Assembly (NCBI GenBank): GCA_002310075.1
Contig: DBXU01000017.1
Span: forward strand, 501-15,513
Origin: Bacteroidales bacterium UBA1204
Lineage (GTDB): Bacteria; Bacteroidota; Bacteroidia; Bacteroidales; F082
Direction: 5' to 3'
DNA: 15,013 nt
Positions 1 to 7,208 of this stretch are shown in pieces (position 1 is the first letter of the stretch; each line of letters starts with the position of its first letter). The position numbers and the translations under genes were made by a program. The notes beneath the pieces were generated by a model. That model was given only the letters and a program-made list of their open reading frames with translations, was not told the DNA's origin and ran no database searches.

Positions 1-2
1 CC

Positions 3-38
3 ATCAAGGCCGTCATGGTGGCCACATTGGGCGACTAA
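3..38 (+). CDS. 3' end of an unidentified + strand gene (partial)
   Basis: Reading in the frame that starts at base 3 gives 11 residues, IKAVMVATLGD, followed by a TAA stop at 36-38. The gene begins outside the window, so its product cannot be named. The support is indirect. The frame stays open to the left edge, and a strong hairpin with a T-run begins about 20 bases after the stop, where a terminator for a rightward gene is expected. Eleven residues are too few to exclude chance. Confidence 0.35.
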   Translation: MKAVMVATLGD

Positions 39-58
39 TTAAAGAGTCCTATATTGTA

Positions 59-96
59 AAAAAGAAAGGCCCTGCTTTTGCAAGGCCTTTCTTTTT
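59..96. terminator. Bidirectional intrinsic terminator
   Basis: A 13-bp perfect stem (59-71 pairs with 84-96) has AAAAAGAAAGGCC on the left and its complement on the right. The 12-base loop contains a smaller GC/TTTT/GC hairpin. The outer stem is A-rich on the left and T-rich on the right, so either strand gives a GC-rich hairpin followed by a U-run. It sits between the + strand stop at 38 and the end of the minus-strand DUF4340 gene at 125, and probably ends both transcription units. Confidence 0.85.
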
Positions 97-124
97 ATTA
101 CCATGCCTCAACAGAGGCTCTTGT

Positions 125-1222
125 TCATTCATACACTTCGTAATGGCCAATCTCATATTGGATCGGGTGACCCGCCTCGTAATAATCCACATCCTTCAAC
201 AATTTGTCGAAGATATAGTATTGGATCAGTACCAGGTCTTGACCATCGTTGATGAGACCATACATGCGGTCACGGTCGACACCACCCACTTCGGAAGGAT
301 CGCTGTAGCCGCCCAGCTGCACCAGCTTGGTAAAGGTTTTGATTTCTTGGCTCTTGCCATCTTTGGTGGTCAAGGAAATCTTATGCAGCCATGGTGAGTT
401 GACGATGGAATCGATACGTTTCTGAGGTAACGAGTTGGTGAACAATGCCTCGAAACGCACATCGCTAAACGACGACAGGAAATTGATCACTTTCAGCGTA
501 TCCAATGGAAGGTCAGCATTGTCGTAGAGACGTGTCAGTTTATACTGATGGCGCCCCACATTGTCGATACGGAACCCTCCTTGAGGCTTTTCCTGGAATT
601 CGACCGATACCGACTGTATGTCGCCCAACGATTCATGGAAAATGGTGTGGTCGCGCCAATCGTCAGGATTAGCGGTGAATCGGGTGGAAACAAAGCCGCG
701 GAAGCCACGGATATAGACGATATAGGCCTTGTCGGCGCCTTCTTTTAGCATAAACGTACCGCTGCCGTCTTTGGTGGCATCGCCTACATAGAACACCTTG
801 GTGCGCTTCTCGTGGTTGAAGAGCTTGATGCGGTTAAACAGGTTGATACGTGGCACTATCTGATATACCTCCACCTTGGTGCCTTTCACAGCCAATTGCT
901 TGACGACATTGTCGTGGCTCGCCACCGACACAGGCATCTTGATACGCACTTTGTATAAAGTGGTCAGCAGGTTTTCGACTTGCTTAGGATGGGCCTTATA
1001 GGTTTTGTTAAGTGTCCAGCCGTCTTCATGGCGTTCCAACAACGTCTCGAAATCATCGCGGTCGGCCAAATAGATTTTGGTAACAGAAGCGGTATCCCAG
1101 ACCTGGAAGTCGGCGGAATCGCCTTGTATCGTGGTGAGGTAACGGTTGTTCCAAATCAAAACGCCTGCGATGATTAGCAGTAAAGCAGCAATGATGATGG
1201 TGATTCTATTGTTTTTCTTCAT
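125..1222 (-). CDS. DUF4340 domain membrane-anchored protein
   Basis: This 365-residue protein has a short basic N-terminus (MKKNNR) and one membrane segment at about residues 8-25, followed by a soluble domain predicted to be outside the inner membrane. The text after the membrane segment (FQVWDTASVTKIYLADRD, then GWTLNKTYKAHPKQVENLL) has the DUF4340 pattern: a strand-rich start, a substituted 'gW.vn' motif and then a helix. DUF4340 proteins are commonly encoded next to ABC permease/GldG-like auxiliary pairs, and here the gene follows gldG with only 5 bases between. It is probably translated from the same mRNA and may be an accessory subunit of that exporter; no enzymatic activity can be inferred. 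There is no obvious Shine-Dalgarno. The bidirectional terminator follows its stop codon, so it is the last gene of the operon. Confidence 0.8.
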   Translation of the reverse strand: MKKNNRITIIIAALLLIIAGVLIWNNRYLTTIQGDSADFQVWDTASVTKIYLADRDDFETLLERHEDGWTLNKTYKAHPKQVENLLTTLYKVRIKMPVSVASHDNVVKQLAVKGTKVEVYQIVPRINLFNRIKLFNHEKRTKVFYVGDATKDGSGTFMLKEGADKAYIVYIRGFRGFVSTRFTANPDDWRDHTIFHESLGDIQSVSVEFQEKPQGGFRIDNVGRHQYKLTRLYDNADLPLDTLKVINFLSSFSDVRFEALFTNSLPQKRIDSIVNSPWLHKISLTTKDGKSQEIKTFTKLVQLGGYSDPSEVGGVDRDRMYGLINDGQDLVLIQYYIFDKLLKDVDYYEAGHPIQYEIGHYEVYE

Positions 1223-1227
1223 AACAG

Positions 1228-2976
1228 TTATTTTTTGCTGTATTTTCTCTTTTTAATCCACGCCAAGACCAAACCCAAGATGATGATGAGTCCAATTGGC
1301 ACAACAGTGTTGACCACCTGCCACAAAGTCCTTTGTTGGTCGACTTTGGTAGTGTCGAGTAGGCGTATCTTCAGCTCACGAGAGCGGATGTCGATAAGGC
1401 CTTCGCCGTCAACAAGATAGCTGATGGCATTCTCGATAAATTCCTTGTTGGCATAGGTGTTACCAGTATATTGGTCATAGCCCAGTTGTAAGGGGGTTTT
1501 GCGTTTGACATCGATTTGATTGCGAATAATGTCGCCATCAGCCACCACAATCATGGCAGTAGGAACGCTTTCTTCCCTGAAATGCATGCCTTTGTCATCC
1601 ATAATCTCTTGTGGGATGCGGTTGGCATACAACGAAGGGAAGGTGCCTTTGAGCAGGTAGGCCACATTCTGTCCTTTGGAGGTGAACATGCGTTTGTCGG
1701 GAGTCTGACGCAACATGGCGAGAGTGACAAACACGGGAGCGCCCGACACCTTGGTATAGTCAGAGGTCTTAAGCAACGGTATTTGGTCGATGCCATCGGC
1801 CGAGGTGGTAGCATCGATGGAACTGACGAAGTCGGCCTTGATGGCGTTCATGTTGCGCACCATGGGATGGTTGGAAGCTGCCTGCAGCAAGGGGAAATAG
1901 AACCAACGGAAATACTCAAGCTGCGCCTGTCCAGCCATCTGTCCAGTGCGGATGGGAAGCGCAGCACAGGTCAAATCGAGCAACAGGTTGCGATTGAGGC
2001 GCACGCCATATTTGAACAGCATGTCATCCAACTTAAGATCCTGCTCGATGCCAATGGTCGACTCCTGACTTTGCAAGCTATCCATGGTGACATAGACAGG
2101 CTCAACCAACCACAGCACTTTACCGCCGTGCATGATGTACTGGTCGATCAAGAACTTGTCTTTTTCACTGAATGGCTCCGTGGGCTTGGCGATGATGATG
2201 GCGTCGTAAGAAGGGAAGGCCTTGATGTCTTCCTCTTCGTTTTGGGTGCGGTGCATCAAGGCATCAATGCGGCCATCGATGGTAATGCGACCTACCGAAT
2301 AGTTTTGGGAAAGCGTCTGGGTGATGTCGTAGACATCCTCCTCGGGCAATTCGCCATGGCCTTCAACAAAGGCAATGACGGGCTTCTTGAAACGCGTCAC
2401 CTTTTTCACCGCATCGATCAACTTGAACTCAAGGTTCTGCATCGAAGCGTTCAAGGCGCCCTCTGATGACTGGCCGATTTGGTTTTCGAGCAAGTCGACG
2501 GCCAACTCCGTGTCGTTACGGTAGCTCACCAAGGCGCCTGGCCAGATAATCATCTGCTGGGAAGATCCGTCGGGCTTTTTATCGACCAAATTAGTGGGGT
2601 TCAACCCCGACTGATAAAGCAATTTGTATGTCTCATTGCGTTCGGCGGGGTCGGTGCTTTCCGAAGGATTGATGAACTCATAGTCGATGAACTTGGAATA
2701 AGCGCGGAACTCGTCCAACATCTCCTTGGTCTCGCGGCGCAACTTCTTGAAACCGGCAGGAAAATCGCCCTCAAGATAGACCTTGAAATAGACATAATCT
2801 TCCAGATTCCCCAAGATTTCTTTTGTCGTATTCGAAAGGGTATACCGTTTTTCGCTTGTCAAGTCGAAACGGGTGAAGACAAAGGAACCTATAATATTGA
2901 CCACCACCACAATCACCAAGGTGACCAGGAAGGTAATGATTTGGTTCTTCTTCAAACTCTTACGTTGGTTGTCCAT
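1228..2976 (-). CDS. gldG: GldG, gliding/ABC-transporter auxiliary subunit
   Basis: This 582-residue protein has an N-terminal membrane segment (about residues 13-35), a long extracytoplasmic region and a C-terminal membrane segment (about 550-570) ending in a basic tail (KKRKYSKK). The stretch after the first membrane segment (RFDLTSEKRYTLSNTTKEIL) is characteristic of GldG and related ABC_transp_aux proteins. So is the later 'VEGHGE' followed by a YDAIIIAKPTEPFSEKDK-type segment. In Flavobacterium, GldG works with the permease GldF and the ATPase GldA and is required for gliding. In non-gliding Bacteroidales the pair persists and its substrate is unknown. I chose ATG 2976 over GTG 2982 because AGGAGG (2984-2989) lies 7 bases upstream of the ATG but only 1 base from the GTG. 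That Shine-Dalgarno overlaps the gldF TAA stop, suggesting coupled translation. Confidence 0.88.
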   Translation of the reverse strand: MDNQRKSLKKNQIITFLVTLVIVVVVNIIGSFVFTRFDLTSEKRYTLSNTTKEILGNLEDYVYFKVYLEGDFPAGFKKLRRETKEMLDEFRAYSKFIDYEFINPSESTDPAERNETYKLLYQSGLNPTNLVDKKPDGSSQQMIIWPGALVSYRNDTELAVDLLENQIGQSSEGALNASMQNLEFKLIDAVKKVTRFKKPVIAFVEGHGELPEEDVYDITQTLSQNYSVGRITIDGRIDALMHRTQNEEEDIKAFPSYDAIIIAKPTEPFSEKDKFLIDQYIMHGGKVLWLVEPVYVTMDSLQSQESTIGIEQDLKLDDMLFKYGVRLNRNLLLDLTCAALPIRTGQMAGQAQLEYFRWFYFPLLQAASNHPMVRNMNAIKADFVSSIDATTSADGIDQIPLLKTSDYTKVSGAPVFVTLAMLRQTPDKRMFTSKGQNVAYLLKGTFPSLYANRIPQEIMDDKGMHFREESVPTAMIVVADGDIIRNQIDVKRKTPLQLGYDQYTGNTYANKEFIENAISYLVDGEGLIDIRSRELKIRLLDTTKVDQQRTLWQVVNTVVPIGLIIILGLVLAWIKKRKYSKK

Positions 2977-2983
2977 AGTCACG

Positions 2984-2989
2984 CCTCCT
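2984..2989 (-). promoter_or_regulatory. Canonical Shine-Dalgarno of gldG overlapping the gldF stop
   Basis: On the minus strand the junction reads TAAGGAGGCGTGACTATG. The gldF stop TAA shares its last A with the AGGAGG, and the gldG ATG follows after 7 bases. Full AGGAGG sites are uncommon in Bacteroidota, and most other starts in this window show none. The site decides the gldG start. Confidence 0.8.
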
Positions 2990-3720
2990 TACCATTTACG
3001 ACTTGCCAGCACCAGTTTAGTAGCGCTGAGAAAGATGATGATAACACTCAAGAAATACAATACGTCGCGCGTATCGACCACACCACGGCTCAACGAGCTG
3101 TAGTGCGCACTCATGCCCAACTGTTGGATGAACAGGTCGACAGGGCCAAACAAAGACAAGGAATAAATGAACTCGAATCCCATCATTAGGAAACCGCACA
3201 AAAATACAGTGATGATGAAGGCGAGGATCTGATTGTTGGTCAGAGAACTGCAAAACACGCCAATGCTGACGAAGCTGGCACTCAGCAAGAAAAGCCCGAT
3301 ATAAGATCCCCAGATACCACCGCTGTCGAGGTTACCCATGGGCAAACCTAAACGGTAGATGGAGAAATAGTAGACAAAAGTCGGAATCAAAGCCAAAAGG
3401 ACGAGGGTCACGCCTGCCAAAAACTTGGCCATGATGATTTGCCAATCCGACAAAGGCTTGGTGAGAAGCATCTCGATGGTGCCCGTGCGGTTTTCCTCGG
3501 CAAAACTGCGCATCGTCACCGCAGGAACGAGAAACAAGAACACCCAAGGAGCAAGGATAAACAAGCTATCCATGTTGGCATAACCATAGTTCAACAGGTT
3601 GAAATCGTTCTGGAACACCCATAGGAACAGCCCCGTGATCAACAAAAACACGACGATGACCATAATCCCCATTAGCGAGGTCAGGAAGTTGCTGATTTCT
3701 TTTTTATATAATGCGTACAT
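2989..3720 (-). CDS. gldF: GldF, ABC transporter permease subunit
   Basis: This 243-residue, almost wholly hydrophobic protein has about six membrane segments. It begins MYALYKKEISNFLTS, the usual start of GldF/NosY-like ABC-2 permeases. The cytoplasmic stretch MRSFAEENRTGTIEMLLTKP at about residues 69-88 is the conserved coupling segment of this family. In gliding flavobacteria GldF and GldG form the membrane part of an ABC transporter with the ATPase GldA; no ATPase gene is visible here. The reading frame extends to an ATG at 3768, but that would place the start upstream of the -7 promoter element at 3740-3747. The ATG at 3720, which matches the family start, is therefore preferred. It is the first gene of a three-gene operon with gldG and the DUF4340 gene. 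Confidence 0.88.
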   Translation of the reverse strand: MYALYKKEISNFLTSLMGIMVIVVFLLITGLFLWVFQNDFNLLNYGYANMDSLFILAPWVFLFLVPAVTMRSFAEENRTGTIEMLLTKPLSDWQIIMAKFLAGVTLVLLALIPTFVYYFSIYRLGLPMGNLDSGGIWGSYIGLFLLSASFVSIGVFCSSLTNNQILAFIITVFLCGFLMMGFEFIYSLSLFGPVDLFIQQLGMSAHYSSLSRGVVDTRDVLYFLSVIIIFLSATKLVLASRKW

Positions 3721-3739
3721 CTCGTCTTGATTTAACCTG

Positions 3740-3747
3740 CAAAAATA
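3740..3747 (-). promoter_or_regulatory. Bacteroidota -7 box of the gldF operon
   Basis: The minus strand reads TATTTTTG, matching the Bacteroidota -7 consensus TAnnTTTG, 19 bases before the gldF ATG. No TTTG -33 element is present at the usual spacing. The implied 5' leader is short, about 14 bases. Confidence 0.55.
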
Positions 3748-3828
3748 CAAGTTTTTTTCCGATTCCACGAAAACAATCCCCCACTTTCTTGATTTGATAA
3801 TAAACGCTCATTATTTGAAATCTTTTCT

Positions 3829-3836
3829 TATATTTG
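3829..3836 (+). promoter_or_regulatory. Bacteroidota -7 box upstream of the small coiled-coil gene
   Basis: TATATTTG matches TAnnTTTG exactly and lies 53 bases before the ATG at 3890, giving a leader of roughly 45-50 bases. A TTTG at 3814-3817 is too close (11 bases) to be a proper -33 element. Confidence 0.55.
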
Positions 3837-3889
3837 CAAAACATTTTACACCAACCATCCTTCGTTAGTATTTTAAATGATAAAAACCT

Positions 3890-4201
3890 ATGTATCAAAT
3901 TTTTAAAGACCAACTCGAAAAAACGAAACTGATCATCACCGGGGTAAAGAGGAACCAGCGTCTTGGGCGTGACGCCGGCGTGGAAGAGGGCGTCATCCAC
4001 AAACTGGAAGACGACTGCAAGCGTTTGGAGGAATTGTCGGCCGAAGTCGATAAAATACAAGAAATGGCCCGCAAGAAGACCTTGGAGGCACACGCAGCCT
4101 TAAAAACCTTGAAAGACCGCACCAAGACCGTCAAAAAGGCCATCAAGACCAAATACGACTCTACTTGGTGGACCAAATTTGGCATCCCCGACAAAAGATA
4201 A
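3890..4201 (+). CDS. Small lysine-rich coiled-coil protein, function unknown
   Basis: This 103-residue hydrophilic protein is not assigned to a named family. It has no signal peptide and no membrane segment. Residues about 35-90 are rich in Lys, Glu, Leu and Ala with heptad-like spacing (for example HKLEDDCKRLEELSAEVDKI), suggesting a long helical hairpin or coiled coil. The chain ends in a compact aromatic tail, TWWTKFGIPDKR. The high lysine content would allow nucleic-acid or ribosome association, but that is a guess. Reality of the gene is supported by an exact -7 box 53 bases upstream, a clean terminator 23 bases downstream, and its position alone between two minus-strand units. There is no clear Shine-Dalgarno; the leader is AT-rich, as is usual in Bacteroidota. 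Confidence 0.75.
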   Translation: MYQIFKDQLEKTKLIITGVKRNQRLGRDAGVEEGVIHKLEDDCKRLEELSAEVDKIQEMARKKTLEAHAALKTLKDRTKTVKKAIKTKYDSTWWTKFGIPDKR

Positions 4202-4224
4202 TGTAATTCTATCCTTATTTATCC

Positions 4225-4253
4225 AGCCGCTTCAAATCGAAGCGGCTTTTTTT
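4225..4253 (+). terminator. Intrinsic terminator of the small coiled-coil gene
   Basis: The stem AGCCGCTTC (4225-4233) and GAAGCGGCT (4239-4247) is perfect over 9 bp, with a 5-base loop and a run of 7 T from 4247. The hairpin overlaps the last codons and TGA stop (4232-4234) of the convergent methyltransferase gene. On the minus strand no T-run follows, so it should work rightward only. Confidence 0.85.
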
Positions 4254-5404
4254 GTCCTGATCAGCACTTTTTGCTCCCCTTTCAGCGTGGTGGCAAACAA
4301 ATAAGTCGAATCGCCGTCAGCCAGCTTAAGGGTTTTGCGGAGTTCGGCCACCGACAAAGGGAAGTTGCGTACGGCGATACTGGCTTTTGCCACGTCAGAC
4401 AGCAAAGTTTGCCCCACCTTTTTGTTGAAAGGTGCCCAGTCTTCCACTTCGAAAATGCGGCCTGGAAAGTTTGCGACGAGGTGGTCTGAAGTGTATAGGT
4501 TACTGTTTTTGTGTAGTTTCTCGACACCATAACGCTGAGCCAAAGCCTTGAAGCAGCCTGCTTTCATAAGCGCAGCATTGGGTTCATAGAGGTATTTCCC
4601 AATGGTGTCGGCCAGGCATAAGGAGATGGCATCCTCTTCTTCTTTGGTAAACTCAACAGCTTCTTGACCTGTCAACAAATTCACGCAATGGATGTACACG
4701 GGGCCCACTGCATCACGCTGCAGCAACAATAGTAATTCCTTGCATTCATTGGCGACGGCCACCACATGTACCTCTTTCACCTTGTGCAACACCATCAGCG
4801 CTTGATGCAGGTCGAGCATGGGCGACAGTTTGACCATCACTGTCTTGGCTTTTTCAAGCATTATGTCTTGCAACTGCACCACGTCGGGCGTACAATCGCT
4901 GACGGCTACCGTCTTACGGCCATAAAGGTCGCGCCGGGCGGGGTCGATATAAATCAAATCAAGGACCTGGCAATGACCCAAGTGATCTTCGGCACTTTCG
5001 TTATGCACCTCGATGTCGGCATTAAGCACGTCGAAGTTATGCCGTGCCAAGTCGCAGAGCTCGGGACGCAGCTCCACATAGTGTCCATGCTTGAAGCCTT
5101 TCGACAAATACCAGCTGTCGATGCCCAAGCCTCCCGTCAGGTCGGCAAAGGTGTCGCCGCCGACAAGAGCTGCTTTGTATAATGCCGTCGCTTCAGAAGA
5201 ACATTGTTCGAGCGAGAGCCGTGGCGGAAACCACAATTCGGCATTGGCAGACCACGATGGCACTTTCTTCTGCAACAACTGACGAGCCTCTATCTGCCGC
5301 AAGGCAAAAGCCTTGTCGACACCGGTCGGGGCTTTCCCTAAGGCCAAAAGGCTGACATCTTCGGTGAGATGCGCTTCTATATAGGCTCGTGTGGCTTCGT
5401 TCAT
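4232..5404 (-). CDS. Class I SAM-dependent methyltransferase with THUMP-like domain (PG_1098 type)
   Basis: This 390-residue protein has a Rossmann methyltransferase core. Motif I is ADLTGGLGID (residues 87-96), the SAM ribose-binding acidic strand is YVELRPELCDLA (109-120), and the catalytic-type motif is LIYIDPARRD (150-159). The C-terminal 75 residues (RIFEVEDWAPFN onward) resemble the THUMP-like domain found after the core in Bacteroidota proteins related to Porphyromonas PG_1098. THUMP-type domains bind RNA, so an rRNA or tRNA base methyltransferase is the likely role. The substrate cannot be read from the sequence. The DPARR motif differs from the NPPY/DPPY of N6-adenine enzymes. The ATG at 5404 follows a -7 box by only 4 bases, so the mRNA may be leaderless. 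The last codons are shared with the convergent terminator. Confidence 0.82.
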   Translation of the reverse strand: MNEATRAYIEAHLTEDVSLLALGKAPTGVDKAFALRQIEARQLLQKKVPSWSANAELWFPPRLSLEQCSSEATALYKAALVGGDTFADLTGGLGIDSWYLSKGFKHGHYVELRPELCDLARHNFDVLNADIEVHNESAEDHLGHCQVLDLIYIDPARRDLYGRKTVAVSDCTPDVVQLQDIMLEKAKTVMVKLSPMLDLHQALMVLHKVKEVHVVAVANECKELLLLLQRDAVGPVYIHCVNLLTGQEAVEFTKEEEDAISLCLADTIGKYLYEPNAALMKAGCFKALAQRYGVEKLHKNSNLYTSDHLVANFPGRIFEVEDWAPFNKKVGQTLLSDVAKASIAVRNFPLSVAELRKTLKLADGDSTYLFATTLKGEQKVLIRTKKAASI

Positions 5405-5408
5405 ACCG

Positions 5409-5416
5409 CAAAAATA
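5409..5416 (-). promoter_or_regulatory. Possible -7 box of the methyltransferase gene
   Basis: The minus strand reads TATTTTTG, an exact TAnnTTTG match, only 4 bases before the ATG. It lies in the T-rich tail of the preceding terminator, so it could be a chance match. If real, transcription would start at or next to the start codon. Confidence 0.4.
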
Positions 5417-5418
5417 AA

Positions 5419-5446
5419 AAAAGCCATCAGAATACTGATGGCTTTT
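5419..5446 (-). terminator. Intrinsic terminator of the pseudouridine synthase gene
   Basis: Bases 5419-5430 and 5435-5446 pair perfectly (core GCCATCAG/CTGATGGC, 4-base loop). On the minus strand the stem is followed by a long T-rich run. It lies 21 bases after the stop codon of the pseudouridine synthase gene and directly before the next gene. Confidence 0.85.
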
Positions 5447-5467
5447 GGATCACCTCGTTAGGATATT

Positions 5468-6862
5468 TTAGAATTTCTTCAAATTGACCACTTCCAAATC
5501 GGTGAGGAAACGCCATTCACCACGGGGAAGTTTGTATTTGTCGAGGCCGGCAAACATGACGCGGTCGAGCTTGATCACCTCGTAGCCGAGGTGTTCGAAG
5601 ATGCGGCGCACGATGCGGTTGCGGCCCGAATGCAGCTCGATGCCGATTTCCTTTTTGCTATCGTCGCCTTCCACGTAGGAGATGGCGTCGGCAGCGATAG
5701 GACCGTCGTCGAGTTCGATGCCATCTGCGATGCGAAGCATGTCGTTCTTCGTCAAGGCCTTGTCGAGGGTCACTTGATAAAGCTTCGGAATCTCGCTGCT
5801 CGGATGGGTGAGCTTCTTGGTCAGGTCGCCGTCGTTGGTGAACAGCAATAGGCCGGTGGTTTGTTTGTCGAGACGACCCACGGGGAAGATACGCTCGGGG
5901 CAGGCGTCTTTGACCAGCTCCATGACCGTATCGCGTTCATACGGATCGTCGGCGGTGGTGATATAGCCTTTAGGCTTATTCAGAAGGATATAACGGAGTT
6001 TCTCGCGGTTGAGGGTTTGGCCTCCATACACCACTTTATCATTCGTTTTCACCTTATAGCCCATGGTGGTGATGACTTCGTCGTTCACCATCACGCAGCC
6101 GGCCTTGATCAGGTCGTCGGCTTCGCGACGCGAGCAGATGCCGCAGTCGGCCAGGTATTTGTTGAGGCGGATTTCGCCAGTGGCTTTCGGGCGGTCGTAC
6201 ATGGGATCCTTTTCGCGGACATAGCCTTTGCGGCCACGGCGTGGAGCTTCTTCATCGTCGAAACGGCGTTCGCGGCGGTCGTCGAAGCGGCGGCGCGGAC
6301 GGTCGTCGTCGTGGAAACGGCGTTCGCCACGGGGTTTGTCGTCATCGAAACGGCGACGGGGACGGTCGTCATCGTGGAAACGGCGCTCACGCGGTTTGTC
6401 ATCATCAAAACGGCGACGCGGACGGTCGTCATCATGGAAGCGGCGTTCGCCACGAGGCTTGTCGTCATCGAAGCGGCGGCGGGGACGCTCATCGTTGAAG
6501 CGGCGTTCGCCACGGCTCTCGTCATCAAATCTGCGGCGTGAGCGGTCATCGTCATGGAAACGGCGCTCACGCGGTTTGTCATCGTCGAAACGACGGCGCG
6601 GACGGTCGTCGCCGAAGCGGCGGTCGCCACGGCTCTCATCGTCGAAGCGGCGGCGTGGGCGGTCGCCAAACTTGCGGTCGCCACGATTGTCATCAAATCG
6701 GCGTTCACCTCTCGGCTTATCGCCAAACTTTCTCTCTTCTTTTCCTTCTTCGTCACCGTCACGGTGATAAAACTTGAAGGTTCTGCCCTGTTGGAAATCG
6801 TCTGAGAAGTCAACAGGCTTTCTGGTGCGCGGACGCTTACCAGATCTTTCGTTCTCTGTCAT
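5468..6862 (-). CDS. rRNA pseudouridine synthase, RsuA/RluB family, with Arg/Asp-rich repeat N-terminus
   Basis: This 464-residue protein has three parts. Residues 1-229 are a low-complexity, highly charged extension, including seven tandem RRRFDD-type units at about 70-207. Residues 230-277 form an S4 RNA-binding domain ([20 protein letters not shown]). The rest is the catalytic domain, with the family motif [17 protein letters not shown] at 329-345. D332 is the expected catalytic aspartate, and SGRNRIVRR lies at 412-420. The family isomerises uridine to pseudouridine in 16S or 23S rRNA; which site cannot be told here. Known enzymes are about 230-290 residues, so nearly half of this protein is extension. 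The frame opens to an ATG at 6898, but the -7 box at 6896-6903 shows that start cannot be used. The ATG at 6862 gives [10 protein letters not shown]. Confidence 0.9.
   Translation of the reverse strand: MTENERSGKRPRTRKPVDFSDDFQQGRTFKFYHRDGDEEGKEERKFGDKPRGERRFDDNRGDRKFGDRPRRRFDDESRGDRRFGDDRPRRRFDDDKPRERRFHDDDRSRRRFDDESRGERRFNDERPRRRFDDDKPRGERRFHDDDRPRRRFDDDKPRERRFHDDDRPRRRFDDDKPRGERRFHDDDRPRRRFDDRRERRFDDEEAPRRGRKGYVREKDPMYDRPKATGEIRLNKYLADCGICSRREADDLIKAGCVMVNDEVITTMGYKVKTNDKVVYGGQTLNREKLRYILLNKPKGYITTADDPYERDTVMELVKDACPERIFPVGRLDKQTTGLLLFTNDGDLTKKLTHPSSEIPKLYQVTLDKALTKNDMLRIADGIELDDGPIAADAISYVEGDDSKKEIGIELHSGRNRIVRRIFEHLGYEVIKLDRVMFAGLDKYKLPRGEWRFLTDLEVVNLKKF
6242..6655 (-). repeat. In-gene tandem repeats of 54-63 bp encoding RRRFDD/ERRFHDD units
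   Basis: Seven consecutive units encode 18-21 residues each, alternating [10 protein letters not shown](G) with [10 protein letters not shown]; variants carry DDESRG or NDERP. Some neighbouring units are nearly identical at DNA level, and unit lengths differ by whole codons (presence or absence of a Gly), as slippage or unequal recombination would produce. The encoded stretch is disordered and of mixed charge, resembling RNA-chaperone or RGG-like tails. Confidence 0.9.
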
Positions 6863-6895
6863 TAAAGTATGTATTAGGTGTTTAATTTGGGGCGG

Positions 6896-6903
6896 CAAAG
6901 ATA
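6896..6903 (-). promoter_or_regulatory. Bacteroidota -7 box of the pseudouridine synthase gene
   Basis: The minus strand reads TATCTTTG, an exact TAnnTTTG match, 33 bases before the ATG at 6862. No TTTG -33 element is seen at normal spacing. The site overlaps the alternative upstream ATG at 6898 and so rules it out. Confidence 0.6.
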
Positions 6904-6930
6904 CAAAGATTCCTTCACATGGAAAGGAAA

Positions 6931-6950
6931 AAACGAAAAGTTTGCTTCGT
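6931..6950 (-). terminator. Weak candidate terminator after the YD-like paralogue
   Basis: On the minus strand ACGAA and TTCGT form a 5-bp stem with an 8-base loop, followed directly by a run of T. It lies shortly after the stop of the second YD-like paralogue. The stem is short and AT-rich, so this is tentative. Confidence 0.3.
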
Positions 6951-6954
6951 GGCC

Positions 6955-6987
6955 TTATTCTTTCACCACCTTGTGCAACCGCTGGTC
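6955..6987 (-). pseudogene. Out-of-frame remnant of a sorting-domain C-terminus (copy 1)
   Basis: Starting at the second base of the TGA stop of the upstream gene, the +1 frame reads [10 protein letters not shown] followed by TAA. This looks like the usual end of a T9SS type A sorting domain; the CotH gene in this window ends FRKVVKQ. The companion gene has an equivalent tail at 8309-8341. It is either a relic of a previous C-terminus or an extension reached by +1 frameshifting at the TGA. Confidence 0.5.
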
Positions 6988-7208
6988 ATTCCTTGATCCA
7001 CTTGCCGGAGGCTTCCTTCTGGTTGCCGTCCCAGATTTCCCAGAGGTACATGCCGGAGGGCCAGCCTTCCGTGCCGATCTCGGTGCTGAAGTCGAAGGGG
7101 CGCGCCACCACCATCTTGCCTTGAAGGTCGTAGATGCGGACGACGGCGTTCTCTATCGGCGCCTGGACGGTCATCCTGTTGTTGCCGGGGTTCGGAAAGA
7201 CGGAGCAT
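6984..7208 (-). repeat. 225-bp near-identical sorting-domain repeat, copy 1
   Basis: Aligned by eye with 8338-8562, this segment differs at 5 of 225 positions and has no gaps. It begins exactly at the CSVFPNPGNN start of the T9SS sorting domain and ends at the stop codon. Only one difference changes an amino acid (Val/Leu in KMV[V/L]ARPF). Flanking sequence on both sides diverges at once. Confidence 0.95.

Noticed and set aside
1516..2466. 316-codon open frame on the + strand opposite gldG
   Set aside because: It lies wholly antisense to a well-recognised gldG. Its translation has no coherent domain, and no promoter or ribosome site precedes it. It is a by-product of codon bias.
2479..3189. 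236-codon + strand frame spanning the gldG/gldF junction
   Set aside because: It crosses the boundary of two real minus-strand genes and has no family resemblance.
3721..3768. N-terminal extension of GldF to an upstream ATG
   Set aside because: The extension would begin upstream of the -7 box at 3740-3747, and MYALYKKE at 3720 matches the family start.
6242..6655. Repeats at 6.2-6.7 kb as a CRISPR array
   Set aside because: Units are contiguous, coding and of variable length, with no unique spacers; they translate in frame into the protein.
5861..6767. Several long + strand open frames (up to 226 codons) across the pseudouridine synthase repeat region
   Set aside because: The tandem repeats keep several frames open at once. 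The translations are simple Arg/Ser or Ala/Thr/Val repeats with no domain. The minus-strand frame has the S4 and catalytic motifs.
6863..6898. N-terminal extension of the pseudouridine synthase to ATG 6898
   Set aside because: The start codon would lie inside the -7 box (6896-6903); [10 protein letters not shown] from 6862 is the natural start.
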